A DNA stretch of 64,000 bases from an uncultured Collinsella sp. (GTDB taxonomy: Bacteria; Actinomycetota; Coriobacteriia; Coriobacteriales; Coriobacteriaceae): contig URAD01000008.1 of the NCBI GenBank assembly GCA_900545745.1, positions 10,111 to 74,110 on the forward strand, in the 5' to 3' direction. Position numbers and translations under genes: made by a program. Positions within the stretch are counted from its first letter, which is position 1; each line of letters starts with the position of its first letter. Under the pieces are notes generated by a model that worked only from the letters and a program-made list of their open reading frames with translations, searched no databases and was not told the origin of the DNA. This document shows positions 8,455 to 19,031 of the stretch, piece after piece.

Positions 8455-9741
8455 TTACTGCCTTGCGGCACGATCAAAATGCCGGCGTCCAAACAGCAGC
8501 AACGCCGCGGGAACTGCCGTCACGACCATGCCCGCCCCTACGAGCGCCTGTTGCACGCCAAACGTCGCCGCCAGCCAGGGGGCAATCGCCAGCGGGGCTA
8601 CGCCGGCGAACATGTTGCCAAAGCCCATGACCGAGTTGACGTGGCCGAGCTGCTCGAGCGGAGCCGTCGTTTGCACGATTGTGTTGTGGAGCGGGTTGAC
8701 AACGCCCCAGGCCACGCCCAGGACAATCTGGCCGATAAGTGCCACGCCCACGTACGGCGTTCCCACGTAGAGCAGGCTTCCCAGGCCCACGGACATGAGC
8801 GCCACGAGCAGCGTTTTAAGGTTGACCAGGTGCGGCGGCAAGCGGAGCGCGACCACGGCGCCCAGCACCGCGCCCACACCGCTGGCCGACGAGAGCCAGC
8901 CCATCCACTCGACACCGACGTGCAGGACATCGCGGTAGAAGAACGACTCCAGCGGGTCGAAGGCACCGTAGCCAAAGTTCGAGAGGAAGATGATGCAGAA
9001 AAGTAGCGCGAGGACGCTATTGGTAAAGACCGTCTTGATGCTGGTCGCGAAGGTGGCGCGGGAAGATGTGTTGGGGTCGGGGCCTTGGCTGGCCTTATCC
9101 GATGTGATGTCGCCGATCGCAGGTTTGTCTTCGTGTGTGGCGGCCTGACTTGCACTTTGCCTAAAGCCCCAACCGGCAATGAGCGCCAGTACAGTAAAGA
9201 TCATCATGAGCACGAACACCGCGCGCGACGACGCAGCCGCCGCGACAAAGCCGCCCAGCGTGGGGCCAACGATGATACTCACGTTTGAAAACATGGCGAT
9301 GGCGGAGTTGACGTCTTTGAGCTCGACGGGGTCGTCGGTGAGATACGCCGGATAGGATGTGGCGATGGGCTGGGCGAACCCCATCACAAAACCCAAGAGT
9401 ACTGCGCCGGCAAGGACCGTTCCGGTCGCGCTGCCAAAGGCGATGATCGCCGCGCCCGTTGCCAGCGTGCCGACGATGCTCAGCATAAAATGGCGGCGCG
9501 GACCCCAGGCGTCGAGCGCCGCACCGCCCGCAAAGGACCCCAGGATCACGAAGACGTTCATAAACAGAACGGCCAGCGATGTCGCCACGACCGAGGCATC
9601 GTCTGCATAGGTGAGCGTTCCGATGACGCCGATAAAGTAACTGGTCTGGAAGCCGGTGTAGATGAGAAACCGCATTGCCACCAGACGCTTAGCCTGCGCG
9701 GACAGCGACGGTTGGGATTTTGAGATTAGAGATGGGGACAT
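8455..9741 (-). CDS. MFS transporter
   Basis: Membrane exporter of the major facilitator superfamily, 428 residues, with about twelve hydrophobic segments and a polar central loop (around ATHEDKPAIGDITSDKASQ) between the two six-helix halves. The ATG at 9741 was taken because AAGGAG lies 5 bp upstream; the frame is open further but without such a site. The pattern resembles EntS/enterobactin-exporter-like and macrolide-efflux-like MFS proteins, but the substrate is not evident. It is monocistronic and flanked by palindromic repeats. Confidence 0.8.
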   Translation of the reverse strand: MSPSLISKSQPSLSAQAKRLVAMRFLIYTGFQTSYFIGVIGTLTYADDASVVATSLAVLFMNVFVILGSFAGGAALDAWGPRRHFMLSIVGTLATGAAIIAFGSATGTVLAGAVLLGFVMGFAQPIATSYPAYLTDDPVELKDVNSAIAMFSNVSIIVGPTLGGFVAAAASSRAVFVLMMIFTVLALIAGWGFRQSASQAATHEDKPAIGDITSDKASQGPDPNTSSRATFATSIKTVFTNSVLALLFCIIFLSNFGYGAFDPLESFFYRDVLHVGVEWMGWLSSASGVGAVLGAVVALRLPPHLVNLKTLLVALMSVGLGSLLYVGTPYVGVALIGQIVLGVAWGVVNPLHNTIVQTTAPLEQLGHVNSVMGFGNMFAGVAPLAIAPWLAATFGVQQALVGAGMVVTAVPAALLLFGRRHFDRAARQ

Positions 9742-9913
9742 GAGCGCTCCTTGTTGCATACGAATACGGGCCGCGGGCATTGACCGCCGACCATCGACTC
9801 AATCTTTCCATATGCAACGTTAAGGACGCATCGGGCCTCTTCTCTCCGTCTTCGCCCGGATGAACTTCTTGGTAGATTTTAAGGCATGTCCCAAACATCT
9901 ACCAAAGCAAAAA

Positions 9914-9940
9914 CCACCACAAAGGTATCCTTTGTGGTGG
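9914..9940. repeat. Family A palindrome, copy 3 (short)
   Basis: Shortened version: CCACCACAAAGG, a brief centre, then CCTTTGTGGTGG, a perfect 12-bp inverted repeat. It lies in the 256-bp gap between the MFS start and the moaC-mobB stop. Confidence 0.75.
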
Positions 9941-9960
9941 AAATGACGTTTGCCCAGATA

Positions 9961-9998
9961 AAACCTGCCAAAATGAACTGCCCCTTTTTGGCAGGTTT
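9961..9998 (-). terminator. Terminator after moaC-mobB
   Basis: Perfect 13-bp stem AAACCTGCCAAAA / TTTTGGCAGGTTT reaching the stop codon of the gene. On the minus strand a short T-rich run follows. It is a plausible intrinsic terminator and could also work for plus-strand transcription. Confidence 0.6.
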
Positions 9999-11287
9999 TA
10001 GGCGAGATGGTCTTGGATCAGGTCGCAGATGGCTCGGGCGTCGTTGATGTTGATAGCTCGAGTCGCAAAGCCGGCGTCGAAGGCCTGGCGCGCCAGGGCC
10101 TCGTTGCAGGCAAGCGCCAGCGTACGGCCGTCGACCAGATCGAGCGAGCTCTTACCGCGCAGGCGATCCACGCCGGAGCGCGCAACCACGATATTGTCGA
10201 AGCCCTCGGTCTTATAGCCCTCGATGATCACCACGTCGACGTCGTTGTAGCGCGACAGCAGCTCGCGCGCGGGCATCTCGTCCTCCTCGCGCGTGTCGGC
10301 GTACTCCGCCCAGCGCGTGGCGCAAATGAGGCCCACGTGCTTGGAGCCTGCCTGGTGATGGCGCCAGGTATCCTTGGCAGGCACGTCGATATCAAAGCCG
10401 TGATGCCCGTGATGCTTGAGTGAACCCACGCGCAGGCCGCGGCGGGTAAGCTCGGCAATGACCTTCTCGACGAGCGTGGTCTTGCCCGAGTTCTGGTAGC
10501 CGATAAACGCGATCGCGGGAACGGCCGGTGTTGGAGCTGCGGGCGCGCTCGCGGGCGCGACGCCATCGGCAGCGGCGGCCTCGGCAGCAGCAGCTTGACG
10601 CTCCGCGCGATCCCACACGCCCGAGCGACCGCCCTCCTTGTGCAGCAGGCGAACATCGACGATCTCCATGCCTCGGTCGACCGCCTTGCACATGTCATAG
10701 ATCGTAAGGCACGCGGCACTCGCGCCGGTCAGGGCCTCCATTTCGATACCCGTCTTGCCCGTCACGCCGGCCGTAACCAGTACGTGAAAGCCAACCTGCC
10801 CGTCCGTGCGCGCCGGCGCCCAGCCCTCGGGCTCGTCCTCGGCCGGCGTCCCCGCCGGAGCGATGGGAGCAATGTCGCACTTACTCTTGGTAATAAGCAG
10901 CGGATGGCACATGGGGATGATGTCGCTCGTGCGTTTGATGGCCATGATGCCCGCCACACGCGCGCAGGCAAGCACGTCGCCCTTTTTGGCGCGGTCCTGC
11001 AGCACCATGGCCTGCGTCTCGGGGTGCATGAGGATGGTGCCCTCGGCGATGGCGATGCGATGGGTCTCGGCCTTGTCGGACACGTCGACCATGCGTACCT
11101 CGCCCTTGGCGTCCACGTGCGTCAGCTCATCGCGACGGGCGTCACGGGCGGGCTCGGTGGCAGCGCTGGCAGTCGGCTGCACGGATGCGTCGGCGTTGCC
11201 AGCATTCGCCGCAGCCGTGACTTTGTGGGCAGACATCGCGGCCCTGCGAGCGGCCTTGGTGGCATCGGCGTACCTGCTCTTGGCCAT
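9998..11287 (-). CDS. MoaC-MobB fusion: cyclic pyranopterin monophosphate synthase / MGD biosynthesis GTPase
   Basis: 429-residue two-domain protein of molybdenum cofactor synthesis. After a poorly conserved Ala-rich leader (about 1-52), residues about 54-230 match MoaC, the enzyme that turns the MoaA product into cyclic pyranopterin monophosphate; KRTSDIIPMCHPL is the family hallmark. After an Ala/Pro linker, residues about 260-429 match MobB, with P-loop GYQNSGKTT and the SLKHHGHHGFDID region. The ATG at 11287 has GGAGG 8 bp upstream. It lies 4 bp after moaA, so the two are surely co-transcribed. The fusion joins an early and a late step. The frame extends upstream to 11332, but that part lies inside moaA and lacks a site. 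Confidence 0.88.
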   Translation of the reverse strand: MAKSRYADATKAARRAAMSAHKVTAAANAGNADASVQPTASAATEPARDARRDELTHVDAKGEVRMVDVSDKAETHRIAIAEGTILMHPETQAMVLQDRAKKGDVLACARVAGIMAIKRTSDIIPMCHPLLITKSKCDIAPIAPAGTPAEDEPEGWAPARTDGQVGFHVLVTAGVTGKTGIEMEALTGASAACLTIYDMCKAVDRGMEIVDVRLLHKEGGRSGVWDRAERQAAAAEAAAADGVAPASAPAAPTPAVPAIAFIGYQNSGKTTLVEKVIAELTRRGLRVGSLKHHGHHGFDIDVPAKDTWRHHQAGSKHVGLICATRWAEYADTREEDEMPARELLSRYNDVDVVIIEGYKTEGFDNIVVARSGVDRLRGKSSLDLVDGRTLALACNEALARQAFDAGFATRAININDARAICDLIQDHLA

Positions 11288-11291
11288 ATGA

Positions 11292-12347
11292 TCATCCTCC
11301 GATTTGGGACATAAATCGTTGCGTGCCCTCAATTATCGCGTGTTCCTGCGGTTTGTGGGCCACGGCATCGCGCCAAATCGAAAGTACCTGCATATCATCA
11401 CCACGGCGCAGGGCGTCGCGCACCGAATACTCGGCATCGCTGAACAGGCACGGACGAACGTTGCCATCGGCCGTCAGGCGCAGACGGTTGCAATTCGCGC
11501 AAAAATGGTTGGACATGGCGCTGATGAAGCCAACCGTTCCCGCCGCGCCCGGAAAGTGCCAATAGCGCGCAGGACCCGCGCCGGCAGGAGCGTCGTTAAT
11601 GTCGAGCGGCTCGAGCTCGCCCAGTCCCACCGCGGCGGCCTCGGCATTGATGCGCGCCCGCAGTTCGTCGCTCGGCACGGTATCGCTCGCGTCCCACAGC
11701 TCGGGATTGAGCGCGGGCGCATGCGGGTCCACAGCGCAATGCGAGCTCGTGTGTTCGTCGCCGATGGGCATGTATTCGATAAAGCGCAGGTGGATGGGGC
11801 GGTCGAGCGTGAGCCGCGCAAGGGCCGTTACATCCTGGTTGAGCCGGCGCACCACAACGCAGTTGACCTTAACGGGCTCAAAGCCCCAAGCCAGCGCCGC
11901 GTCGATGCCAGCCATGGTCTGTTCGAGCCGGCCCAGGCGCGTGATCTTTCCAAACAGCGTAGGGTCGAGCGTGTCGAGCGAGATGTTGACGCGGTTAAGC
12001 CCCGCGTCTTTGAGCTGCGGCGCCAGCTTGGGCAGCAGGGCGCCATTGGTGGTAAGCGAGATGTCCTCGATCTGCGGGATCGCGCGGATGTCGCGAATAA
12101 GCGGAATGATACGGCGGCTGACCAGTGGCTCGCCACCCGTCAGGCGCACGCGGCGAATGCCCTCCCCCGCCACCAAGCGCACAAAGCGGGCGATTTCCTC
12201 GGCACTGAGCAGCTCGTCGTGTGCACGGGGCGCCACGCCATCGACCGGCATGCAGTAAATGCAGCGGAAATTGCACTTGTCGGTAACGGCAATGCGCAGG
12301 TAGTTGATATCGCGGCCAAAGCCGTCGTGTTGCACGTGCCCGTCCAC
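11292..12347 (-). CDS. moaA: GTP 3',8-cyclase MoaA
   Basis: Radical-SAM enzyme that starts molybdopterin synthesis from GTP, 351 residues. The SAM-binding 4Fe-4S motif is C25-x3-C29-x2-C32 (CNFRCIYC). The second, GTP-side cluster is in CANCNRLRLTADGNVRPC, and the C-terminal Gly-Gly expected of MoaA is present (MSQIGG). The start is a GTG at 12347 with GGGGAGG upstream; no ATG fits better. It is first gene of the pair with moaC-mobB. No other mo- genes or molybdoenzymes lie in the window. Confidence 0.92.
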   Translation of the reverse strand: MDGHVQHDGFGRDINYLRIAVTDKCNFRCIYCMPVDGVAPRAHDELLSAEEIARFVRLVAGEGIRRVRLTGGEPLVSRRIIPLIRDIRAIPQIEDISLTTNGALLPKLAPQLKDAGLNRVNISLDTLDPTLFGKITRLGRLEQTMAGIDAALAWGFEPVKVNCVVVRRLNQDVTALARLTLDRPIHLRFIEYMPIGDEHTSSHCAVDPHAPALNPELWDASDTVPSDELRARINAEAAAVGLGELEPLDINDAPAGAGPARYWHFPGAAGTVGFISAMSNHFCANCNRLRLTADGNVRPCLFSDAEYSVRDALRRGDDMQVLSIWRDAVAHKPQEHAIIEGTQRFMSQIGG

Positions 12348-12478
12348 GCAGCCCTCCCCTCACGCGGCATTTTATTCTTCGGAAAACATAATACCCCACG
12401 AGAGAATCATGCCGACACCCGTACGACAGGACAGGTCGCTTCGAGCAAAACGGACTTCCCAAGCCCATCCTCAGCACA

Positions 12479-12541
12479 GACCATCACAACATTCGATGCT
12501 TTTCCCGATTTTGGCGAAAAACGTCGAATGTTGTGATGGTC
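12479..12541. repeat. Family B palindrome, copy 2
   Basis: GACCATCACAACATTCGA and TCGAATGTTGTGATGGTC pair perfectly around a centre TTTTCCCGATTTTGGCGAA that copy 3 shares almost exactly. It lies just downstream of the AbiEi/nuclease-like gene. Confidence 0.85.
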
Positions 12542-12580
12542 TGCCTGCCCACGGCACCCCGCAGGAGGACCGGAACGCCC

Positions 12581-13618
12581 CTAAAGGCCGCCGTCCCAGT
12601 GCCGAATCACAAATTCTCTCAGGTCGTTCTGACGTTTCTGGAACGCTTCGCTTCGGTCGCACTTAAGGCCCATAGCGAGTGCGATGGCGTTCATCGCCCG
12701 GTGCAATTGCAGCTGGTGGGCAAACTGAGTCCCGGTGAGGACGATCATCCTAAAGCCCAGCGCGCTCAGCACGGTCATACGCTCCGCGTCCGACGCGCTG
12801 CGCTGTTTATCAAGATGGTCCGAGCCGTTGTATTCAATCCCCGTACCGCTTGCAGGCGCATATACGTCGATCTCGAAATACCCGGCCTTAGCGAGATACT
12901 TGAACTCGCTGGGAACATCGACCCGATGGTTGAGCTCGATCTTGGCGTATCCCAGCCCTCCCTGGGAACGTTTTGCTACGACCATGATTGCGGTGGCCAT
13001 CTCCATGGGCGACCGCGCGCCATCGTGCACGCGCTTGAGCACGGCGGCCGCGCGTATAGCCCCCTGACGAGATCGGTTCTCATTGCAATAAGCGATCAAG
13101 TCGGCAACGGTATACCTCTGCCCCATCTCGATATAATCGCCTGTCGACAGATGATTCAAATGGTATCGGGCACAGATTTCGTAGCCATATTCCAGCTGCT
13201 CGGGCTCGTTCATCCACGAACCCGCTTGAACAAAGCACATGGCCTCATCAACCACTAGAAGGCCCTCTGCCACCTCGATAAGATGGCCTGGAGGTACCGG
13301 CGCTCCAAACACGTGGCACCTAAATCCAGCCGGCGTCGAGCGCTCAAAATCGAAGTTGACGAGCGTGTCGACATGATCGAGCTCTTCTCGTGGAATACCG
13401 AGCGAAACCAGATAGTCGGCAACGATCCCGACTGCCGTTGAAGCCCTCAGCCCCTTGGCATCGAGTCCCAATTTGGGCAAGCTCGCGGTCGGCTCCGCCT
13501 CGTTAGCAAGCGAGTCCTCATCGTATAGGCTGCTTGCTCGCGAGAGCGGCTCGGACGGGCGCGCCACGTTGTGGTACAGCCAGGCAGTCTTATGGGACAG
13601 GACGATCGGCAGGTCCAT
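12581..13618 (-). CDS. Orphan AbiEi-like / PD-(D/E)XK-like protein
   Basis: 345-residue protein of unknown function. The N-terminal half (LSHKTAWLYHNV, then VLLV-type strands around residues 100-150) resembles AbiEi-family and related Coriobacteria proteins. The C-terminal part reads YFEIDVYAPASGTGIEYNG then H, then AERMTVLSALGFRMIVLTG. That is a D...E-x-N pattern with a trailing helix, as in DUF559/Vsr-like restriction-endonuclease folds. The ATG at 13618 follows GGAGGG. No partner methylase or toxin adjoins it. It is bracketed by two near-identical family B palindromes (12479 and 13719), which may mark a mobile or recently inserted cassette. Nuclease activity is inference. Confidence 0.6.
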   Translation of the reverse strand: MDLPIVLSHKTAWLYHNVARPSEPLSRASSLYDEDSLANEAEPTASLPKLGLDAKGLRASTAVGIVADYLVSLGIPREELDHVDTLVNFDFERSTPAGFRCHVFGAPVPPGHLIEVAEGLLVVDEAMCFVQAGSWMNEPEQLEYGYEICARYHLNHLSTGDYIEMGQRYTVADLIAYCNENRSRQGAIRAAAVLKRVHDGARSPMEMATAIMVVAKRSQGGLGYAKIELNHRVDVPSEFKYLAKAGYFEIDVYAPASGTGIEYNGSDHLDKQRSASDAERMTVLSALGFRMIVLTGTQFAHQLQLHRAMNAIALAMGLKCDRSEAFQKRQNDLREFVIRHWDGGL

Positions 13619-13718
13619 GAGCCCTCCAATGGAGTCGGATAACCAACCTTATTCCCCGGCCCACGGGTCCGCACACCTTCGTGCGCAAGAAAGCGATTCC
13701 ACCCGGTCGAGTGGCAGA

Positions 13719-13784
13719 AAAACCATCACAACATTCGATGCTTTTCCCGTTTTTGGCAAAAAACGTCGAATGTTGTGATGGTTT
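13719..13784. repeat. Family B palindrome, copy 3
   Basis: Same orientation and nearly same centre as the copy at 12479. The 18-bp arms (AACCATCACAACATTCGA) are perfect. It lies 100 bp upstream of the nuclease-like gene and 80 bp before the MerR-type promoter. Confidence 0.85.
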
Positions 13785-13865
13785 GAGGCAAGGTGAGGGG
13801 CACGGAGGGGTCAAAGCATCGTGCTTGGAGCGTGACTTTTTTTCGCACCGTCGTCATCAATAACC

Positions 13866-13896
13866 TTGACTCTACAATCGTTGTAGGGTTTTCACT
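13866..13896 (+). promoter_or_regulatory. MerR-type promoter/operator of the MATE-merR operon
   Basis: A -35-like TTGACT (13866-13871) and a weak -10-like TTCACT (13891-13896) are separated by 19 bp, the lengthened spacer typical of MerR-regulated promoters. The spacer is filled by a dyad: ACTCTACAA and TTGTAGGGT (13869-13889), one mismatch in 9 bp per arm. MerR proteins bind such a dyad and untwist it to activate. The regulator encoded two genes downstream is the likely ligand. Confidence 0.7.
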
Positions 13897-13938
13897 ACAC
13901 TGGTACGAAAACAAACCCAGCCAGAAAGTGCCTCGCCC

Positions 13939-15285
13939 ATGGAACACGACCTCACACGTGGCAATGTCCTCAAGACCATCGCGGTCTTTGCCCTGCCTTA
14001 TATGCTCTCGTACTTTTTGCAGATGCTCTACGGCATGGCCGACCTGTACATGATGGGGCAGTTTAGCGGCGCCGCCGGCATCACCGCCGTGGGCAATGGC
14101 GCGCAGACGCTCTATATCATTACCGTGACGCTTGTGGGCCTGGCCATGGGAACGACGGTTATCGTCGGCCACGCCGTGGGCTCGCGCCGGTTTGACCGCG
14201 CCGAGACCGCCATCGGCAACACCATTACGCTCTTTATGGGTGTCTCGGTGGTGCTGGCCGCCATCTTGCTTGCGCTGTGCCCGCAAATTGTGGCGCTCAT
14301 TGGAACTCCCGCCGAAGCCGTCGAAGGCACTGCCGCCTACCTGCGTATCTGCTTTATCGGCATTCCCTTTATCGCCGCGTACAACATTCTCTCGGCCATC
14401 TTTCGCGGGCTGGGCGATTCGCGCTCGCCTATGTACGTGATCGGCGTGGCGTGCATCATCAACATCGCGCTCGACTTTCTGTTTATCGGCCACATGGGAC
14501 TCGGCCCCGTGGGCGCAGCGCTCGGCACGGTAACCGCCCAGACGGCCAGCGTTGCCCTCGCGCTCGTGTGGCTCAAGAGTCGCCGCACGAACATCCACGT
14601 TAAGCGCAGCGACCTGCGCCCCCAGCCCGAGGTGCTCGGCAGCATTCTTAAGATCGGCGTGCCCGTGGCCGTGCAGGACGGCTGCATCCAGGTGGCGTTT
14701 ATGTTTATCACCGTCATCGCCAACCACCGAGGGCTCGTCGACGCCGCCGCCGTGGGCCTGGTCGAGAAGATGATCAGCTTTTTGTTCATTGTCCCGAGCT
14801 CCATGGGCGCTACCGTCAGCGCACTCACGGCGCAAAACGCCGGCGCGGGCAAGGGCGACCGCGCACGTCAGGTGCTCAAGGACGCCATGACGATCTCGGT
14901 GGTGTACGGCTGCCTGATCACGACGCTGATGTGGCTAGTGGCGCCGACGTTTATTGGCTTTTTTGCCAAGGACCCCGCGGTGGTCGCGGCCGGTACCGGC
15001 TATATGCACAGTTATATTTTCGATGCAATCTTTGCCGGCATCCACATTTGCTGTAGCGGCTTTTTCGCTGCATACGGCAAGAGCTACATCGGCTTTGCGC
15101 ACAACGTGCTGGCCGTGGCACTCATTCGCGTGCCCGGTGCGTGGCTGTTGTCGAACGCCTATTCCGATACGTTGTTTCCCATGGGCATCGCGTCGCCGTG
15201 CGGATCGATTTTGTCGGCAGTCATCTGTGTTGTCGCGTTTACCGTGCTCAACCGGCGTGGGGCTTTTAACAAGCTGATGGCGTAG
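13939..15285 (+). CDS. MATE-family multidrug/cation antiporter
   Basis: 448-residue integral membrane exporter of the DinF/NorM (MATE) type, with about twelve transmembrane segments. It opens with the family-like LTRGNVLKTIAVFALPYMLS and contains QMLYGMADLYMMGQF, where the helix-1 residues of the substrate cleft lie. MATE proteins export drugs or metabolites in exchange for Na+ or H+. The ATG at 13939 is 42 bp after the MerR-type promoter; the ribosome site (AGAAAG) is weak. The merR gene follows 54 bp downstream. Its ligand is unknown. Confidence 0.88.
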   Translation: MEHDLTRGNVLKTIAVFALPYMLSYFLQMLYGMADLYMMGQFSGAAGITAVGNGAQTLYIITVTLVGLAMGTTVIVGHAVGSRRFDRAETAIGNTITLFMGVSVVLAAILLALCPQIVALIGTPAEAVEGTAAYLRICFIGIPFIAAYNILSAIFRGLGDSRSPMYVIGVACIINIALDFLFIGHMGLGPVGAALGTVTAQTASVALALVWLKSRRTNIHVKRSDLRPQPEVLGSILKIGVPVAVQDGCIQVAFMFITVIANHRGLVDAAAVGLVEKMISFLFIVPSSMGATVSALTAQNAGAGKGDRARQVLKDAMTISVVYGCLITTLMWLVAPTFIGFFAKDPAVVAAGTGYMHSYIFDAIFAGIHICCSGFFAAYGKSYIGFAHNVLAVALIRVPGAWLLSNAYSDTLFPMGIASPCGSILSAVICVVAFTVLNRRGAFNKLMA

Positions 15286-15339
15286 CGGGGCGACGCAGGC
15301 CTGGCATCCCTCCCCGACTCCATTGAAAGGAGCGGTCCT

Positions 15340-16185
15340 GTGACCGACATGCCAAGTGAACATACCGAGGGCCTGCTCCGCATTGGCGAGGTGGCGCGCC
15401 TGTTTAACCTGAGCGTGGGGACGCTACGTCATTACGAGCAGATGGGCTTGCTGGACCCGGCGTACATCGATCCGGCAAGCGGGTACCGCTACTACGGATC
15501 GCGGCAGCTCTCCACCCTCAACACCATCAGCCACCTGCGTGTTCTCAACTTGCCCTTGGCGCAGATTCGAGAGTTTGTGACCACGCGCGACGTGGACCTT
15601 ATGCAGCGGCAGCTGGCTCAGCAACAGGAGCTCATCGAGCGCAAGCGCCGCGAGCTCGAACGCGTGTCGCGCAAGATCGATAACCGGCTTGCGCTGCTGC
15701 ACGATGCCCTGAACACCGAGCTCGACACCATTTGCACAATCGATGCGCCCGAGCTCCGCTGCGCCGTGTTGCGCGAACGCGTCAACCCTACCGACGCCTA
15801 TGCGCTGGAGTGGCAGATTCGTCAGCTGCAGAAGGGGCAACACGAGACCTTTGTCTTTCTGGGCAACTTGGGCGTCGGGATCAGCGCCAAGCGTCTCGCA
15901 GCCGGCGACTTTGATGGCTACGACGAGGTCTTTCTGCTGCTCGATGACACCAATGATTACGTGGGCGACGTCGAGACGCGACCCGCCGCGCGCTGCCTGA
16001 CCACAAGCTTCCGCGGCACGCACGGGCAAGCGGGTCCGCGCTACGAGCAGCTGCTCGGCTATATGCGCGAGCACGGCCTGACACCCGCCGGCCCCTCGCG
16101 CGAAATCGCCCTTATCGACGACATCATCAGCGACGACCCGGCGACCTACGTGACGCAGATCACGGTACCCGTATCGCTAGGCTAG
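15340..16185 (+). CDS. MerR-family regulator with effector-binding C-terminus
   Basis: 281-residue transcription factor. The N-terminal winged helix reads LLRIGEVARLFNLSVGTLRH then YEQMGLL, followed by SGYRYY, the standard MerR wing. A long helix with arginine- and glutamine-rich coiled-coil content (RQLAQQQELIERKRRELERV) provides dimerisation. The C-terminal ~150 residues resemble a GyrI/BmrR-type small-molecule pocket. The GTG at 15340 has AGGAG 7 bp upstream. It is co-oriented with the MATE gene and probably activates the shared promoter at 13866 when the pump substrate is bound, as BmrR does for bmr. Confidence 0.87.
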   Translation: MTDMPSEHTEGLLRIGEVARLFNLSVGTLRHYEQMGLLDPAYIDPASGYRYYGSRQLSTLNTISHLRVLNLPLAQIREFVTTRDVDLMQRQLAQQQELIERKRRELERVSRKIDNRLALLHDALNTELDTICTIDAPELRCAVLRERVNPTDAYALEWQIRQLQKGQHETFVFLGNLGVGISAKRLAAGDFDGYDEVFLLLDDTNDYVGDVETRPAARCLTTSFRGTHGQAGPRYEQLLGYMREHGLTPAGPSREIALIDDIISDDPATYVTQITVPVSLG

Positions 16186-16355
16186 ACCGAGCCTCGTCTC
16201 TAACTCGGTCAACGCCTCAAAAGCATCACGAGACGCATCTGCCGAGCGCTCACGTTCCGCAATGCGAATTCGCGCCATCAGGTGCTCTTTTGCCTGCCCT
16301 TGGGCGTGCCTCGTGCGCCCTTCCGCCTGCGAGCAATTGCGATTCTCTATATCCA

Positions 16356-16356
<1 letters not shown>
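16177..16356 (-). CDS. Small basic protein coupled to ligA (putative)
   Basis: 59-codon frame whose ATG overlaps the ligA stop (TAATG), with GGTGG 4 bp upstream, so it could be translated by ribosomes finishing ligA. The product is charged and partly helical (MARIRIAERERSADASRDAF, then ALTELETRL) and was not recognised. It overlaps the tail of the convergent merR gene by 9 bp. It may be a real small protein or a chance frame. Confidence 0.35.
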
Positions 16357-18632
<2,276 letters not shown>

Positions 18633-18692
18633 TCACCATGGCGCCGAATAACCCTTTCGAACCGCACCGAATCGGCAGCCGCCAGACTGGGG

Positions 18693-18895
18693 TGGACAGT
18701 TAGTTCAGATACGTATAAATCCTAGAGCTGGATTAGACACGAACGCCCCTGTTTCAACTAATTTGGGCTCCCTGAGACCATGTAAACGTCCCGCTCGCCC
18801 TCCCAAACACCCATTCAAACCCCATCCCAATCAAAAATTGCTCAAAACGCATCCCAAGCTGCCCCAGATTTATACGTATCTGAACTAACTGTCCA
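18693..18895. repeat. 203-bp MITE-like element with perfect 29-bp terminal inverted repeats
   Basis: The left end begins TGGACAGTTAGTTCAGATAC (18693-18721) and is repeated exactly as its reverse complement at 18867-18895. The 145-bp interior has no ORF and no internal symmetry seen. That plan fits a non-autonomous transposable element. No clear target duplication is visible: the flanks read ACTGGGG on the left and GACCATT on the right. It lies between the ligA start and the htrA terminator. Confidence 0.75.
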
Positions 18896-18930
18896 GACCA
18901 TTACGAACCAGGCCTCTTACCAGCCACAAG

Positions 18931-18961
18931 TGATCCGTTTTCCTCCGTCCCCAACGGATCA
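18931..18961. repeat. TGATCCG palindrome, family D copy 1
   Basis: TGATCCGTT and AACGGATCA pair perfectly around TTCCTCCGTCCCC. A longer version is at 54456-54517 and a short relative at 62946-62970. The CCTCCGTCCC loop sequence is shared. Confidence 0.6.
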
Positions 18962-19005
18962 ATAAGAAAAGAGGGGCTGTCCCGCGTTGATGGGACAGCC
19001 CCTCT
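18961..19005 (-). terminator. Intrinsic terminator of the htrA gene
   Basis: 14-bp perfect GC-rich stem (AGAGGGGCTGTCCC, arms 18970-18983 and 18992-19005). On the minus strand it is followed by TTTTCTTATT. It lies 27 bp past the protease stop codon. Confidence 0.9.
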
Positions 19006-19031
19006 GGCTTCGGCATGTGCGAAATGGCTCG

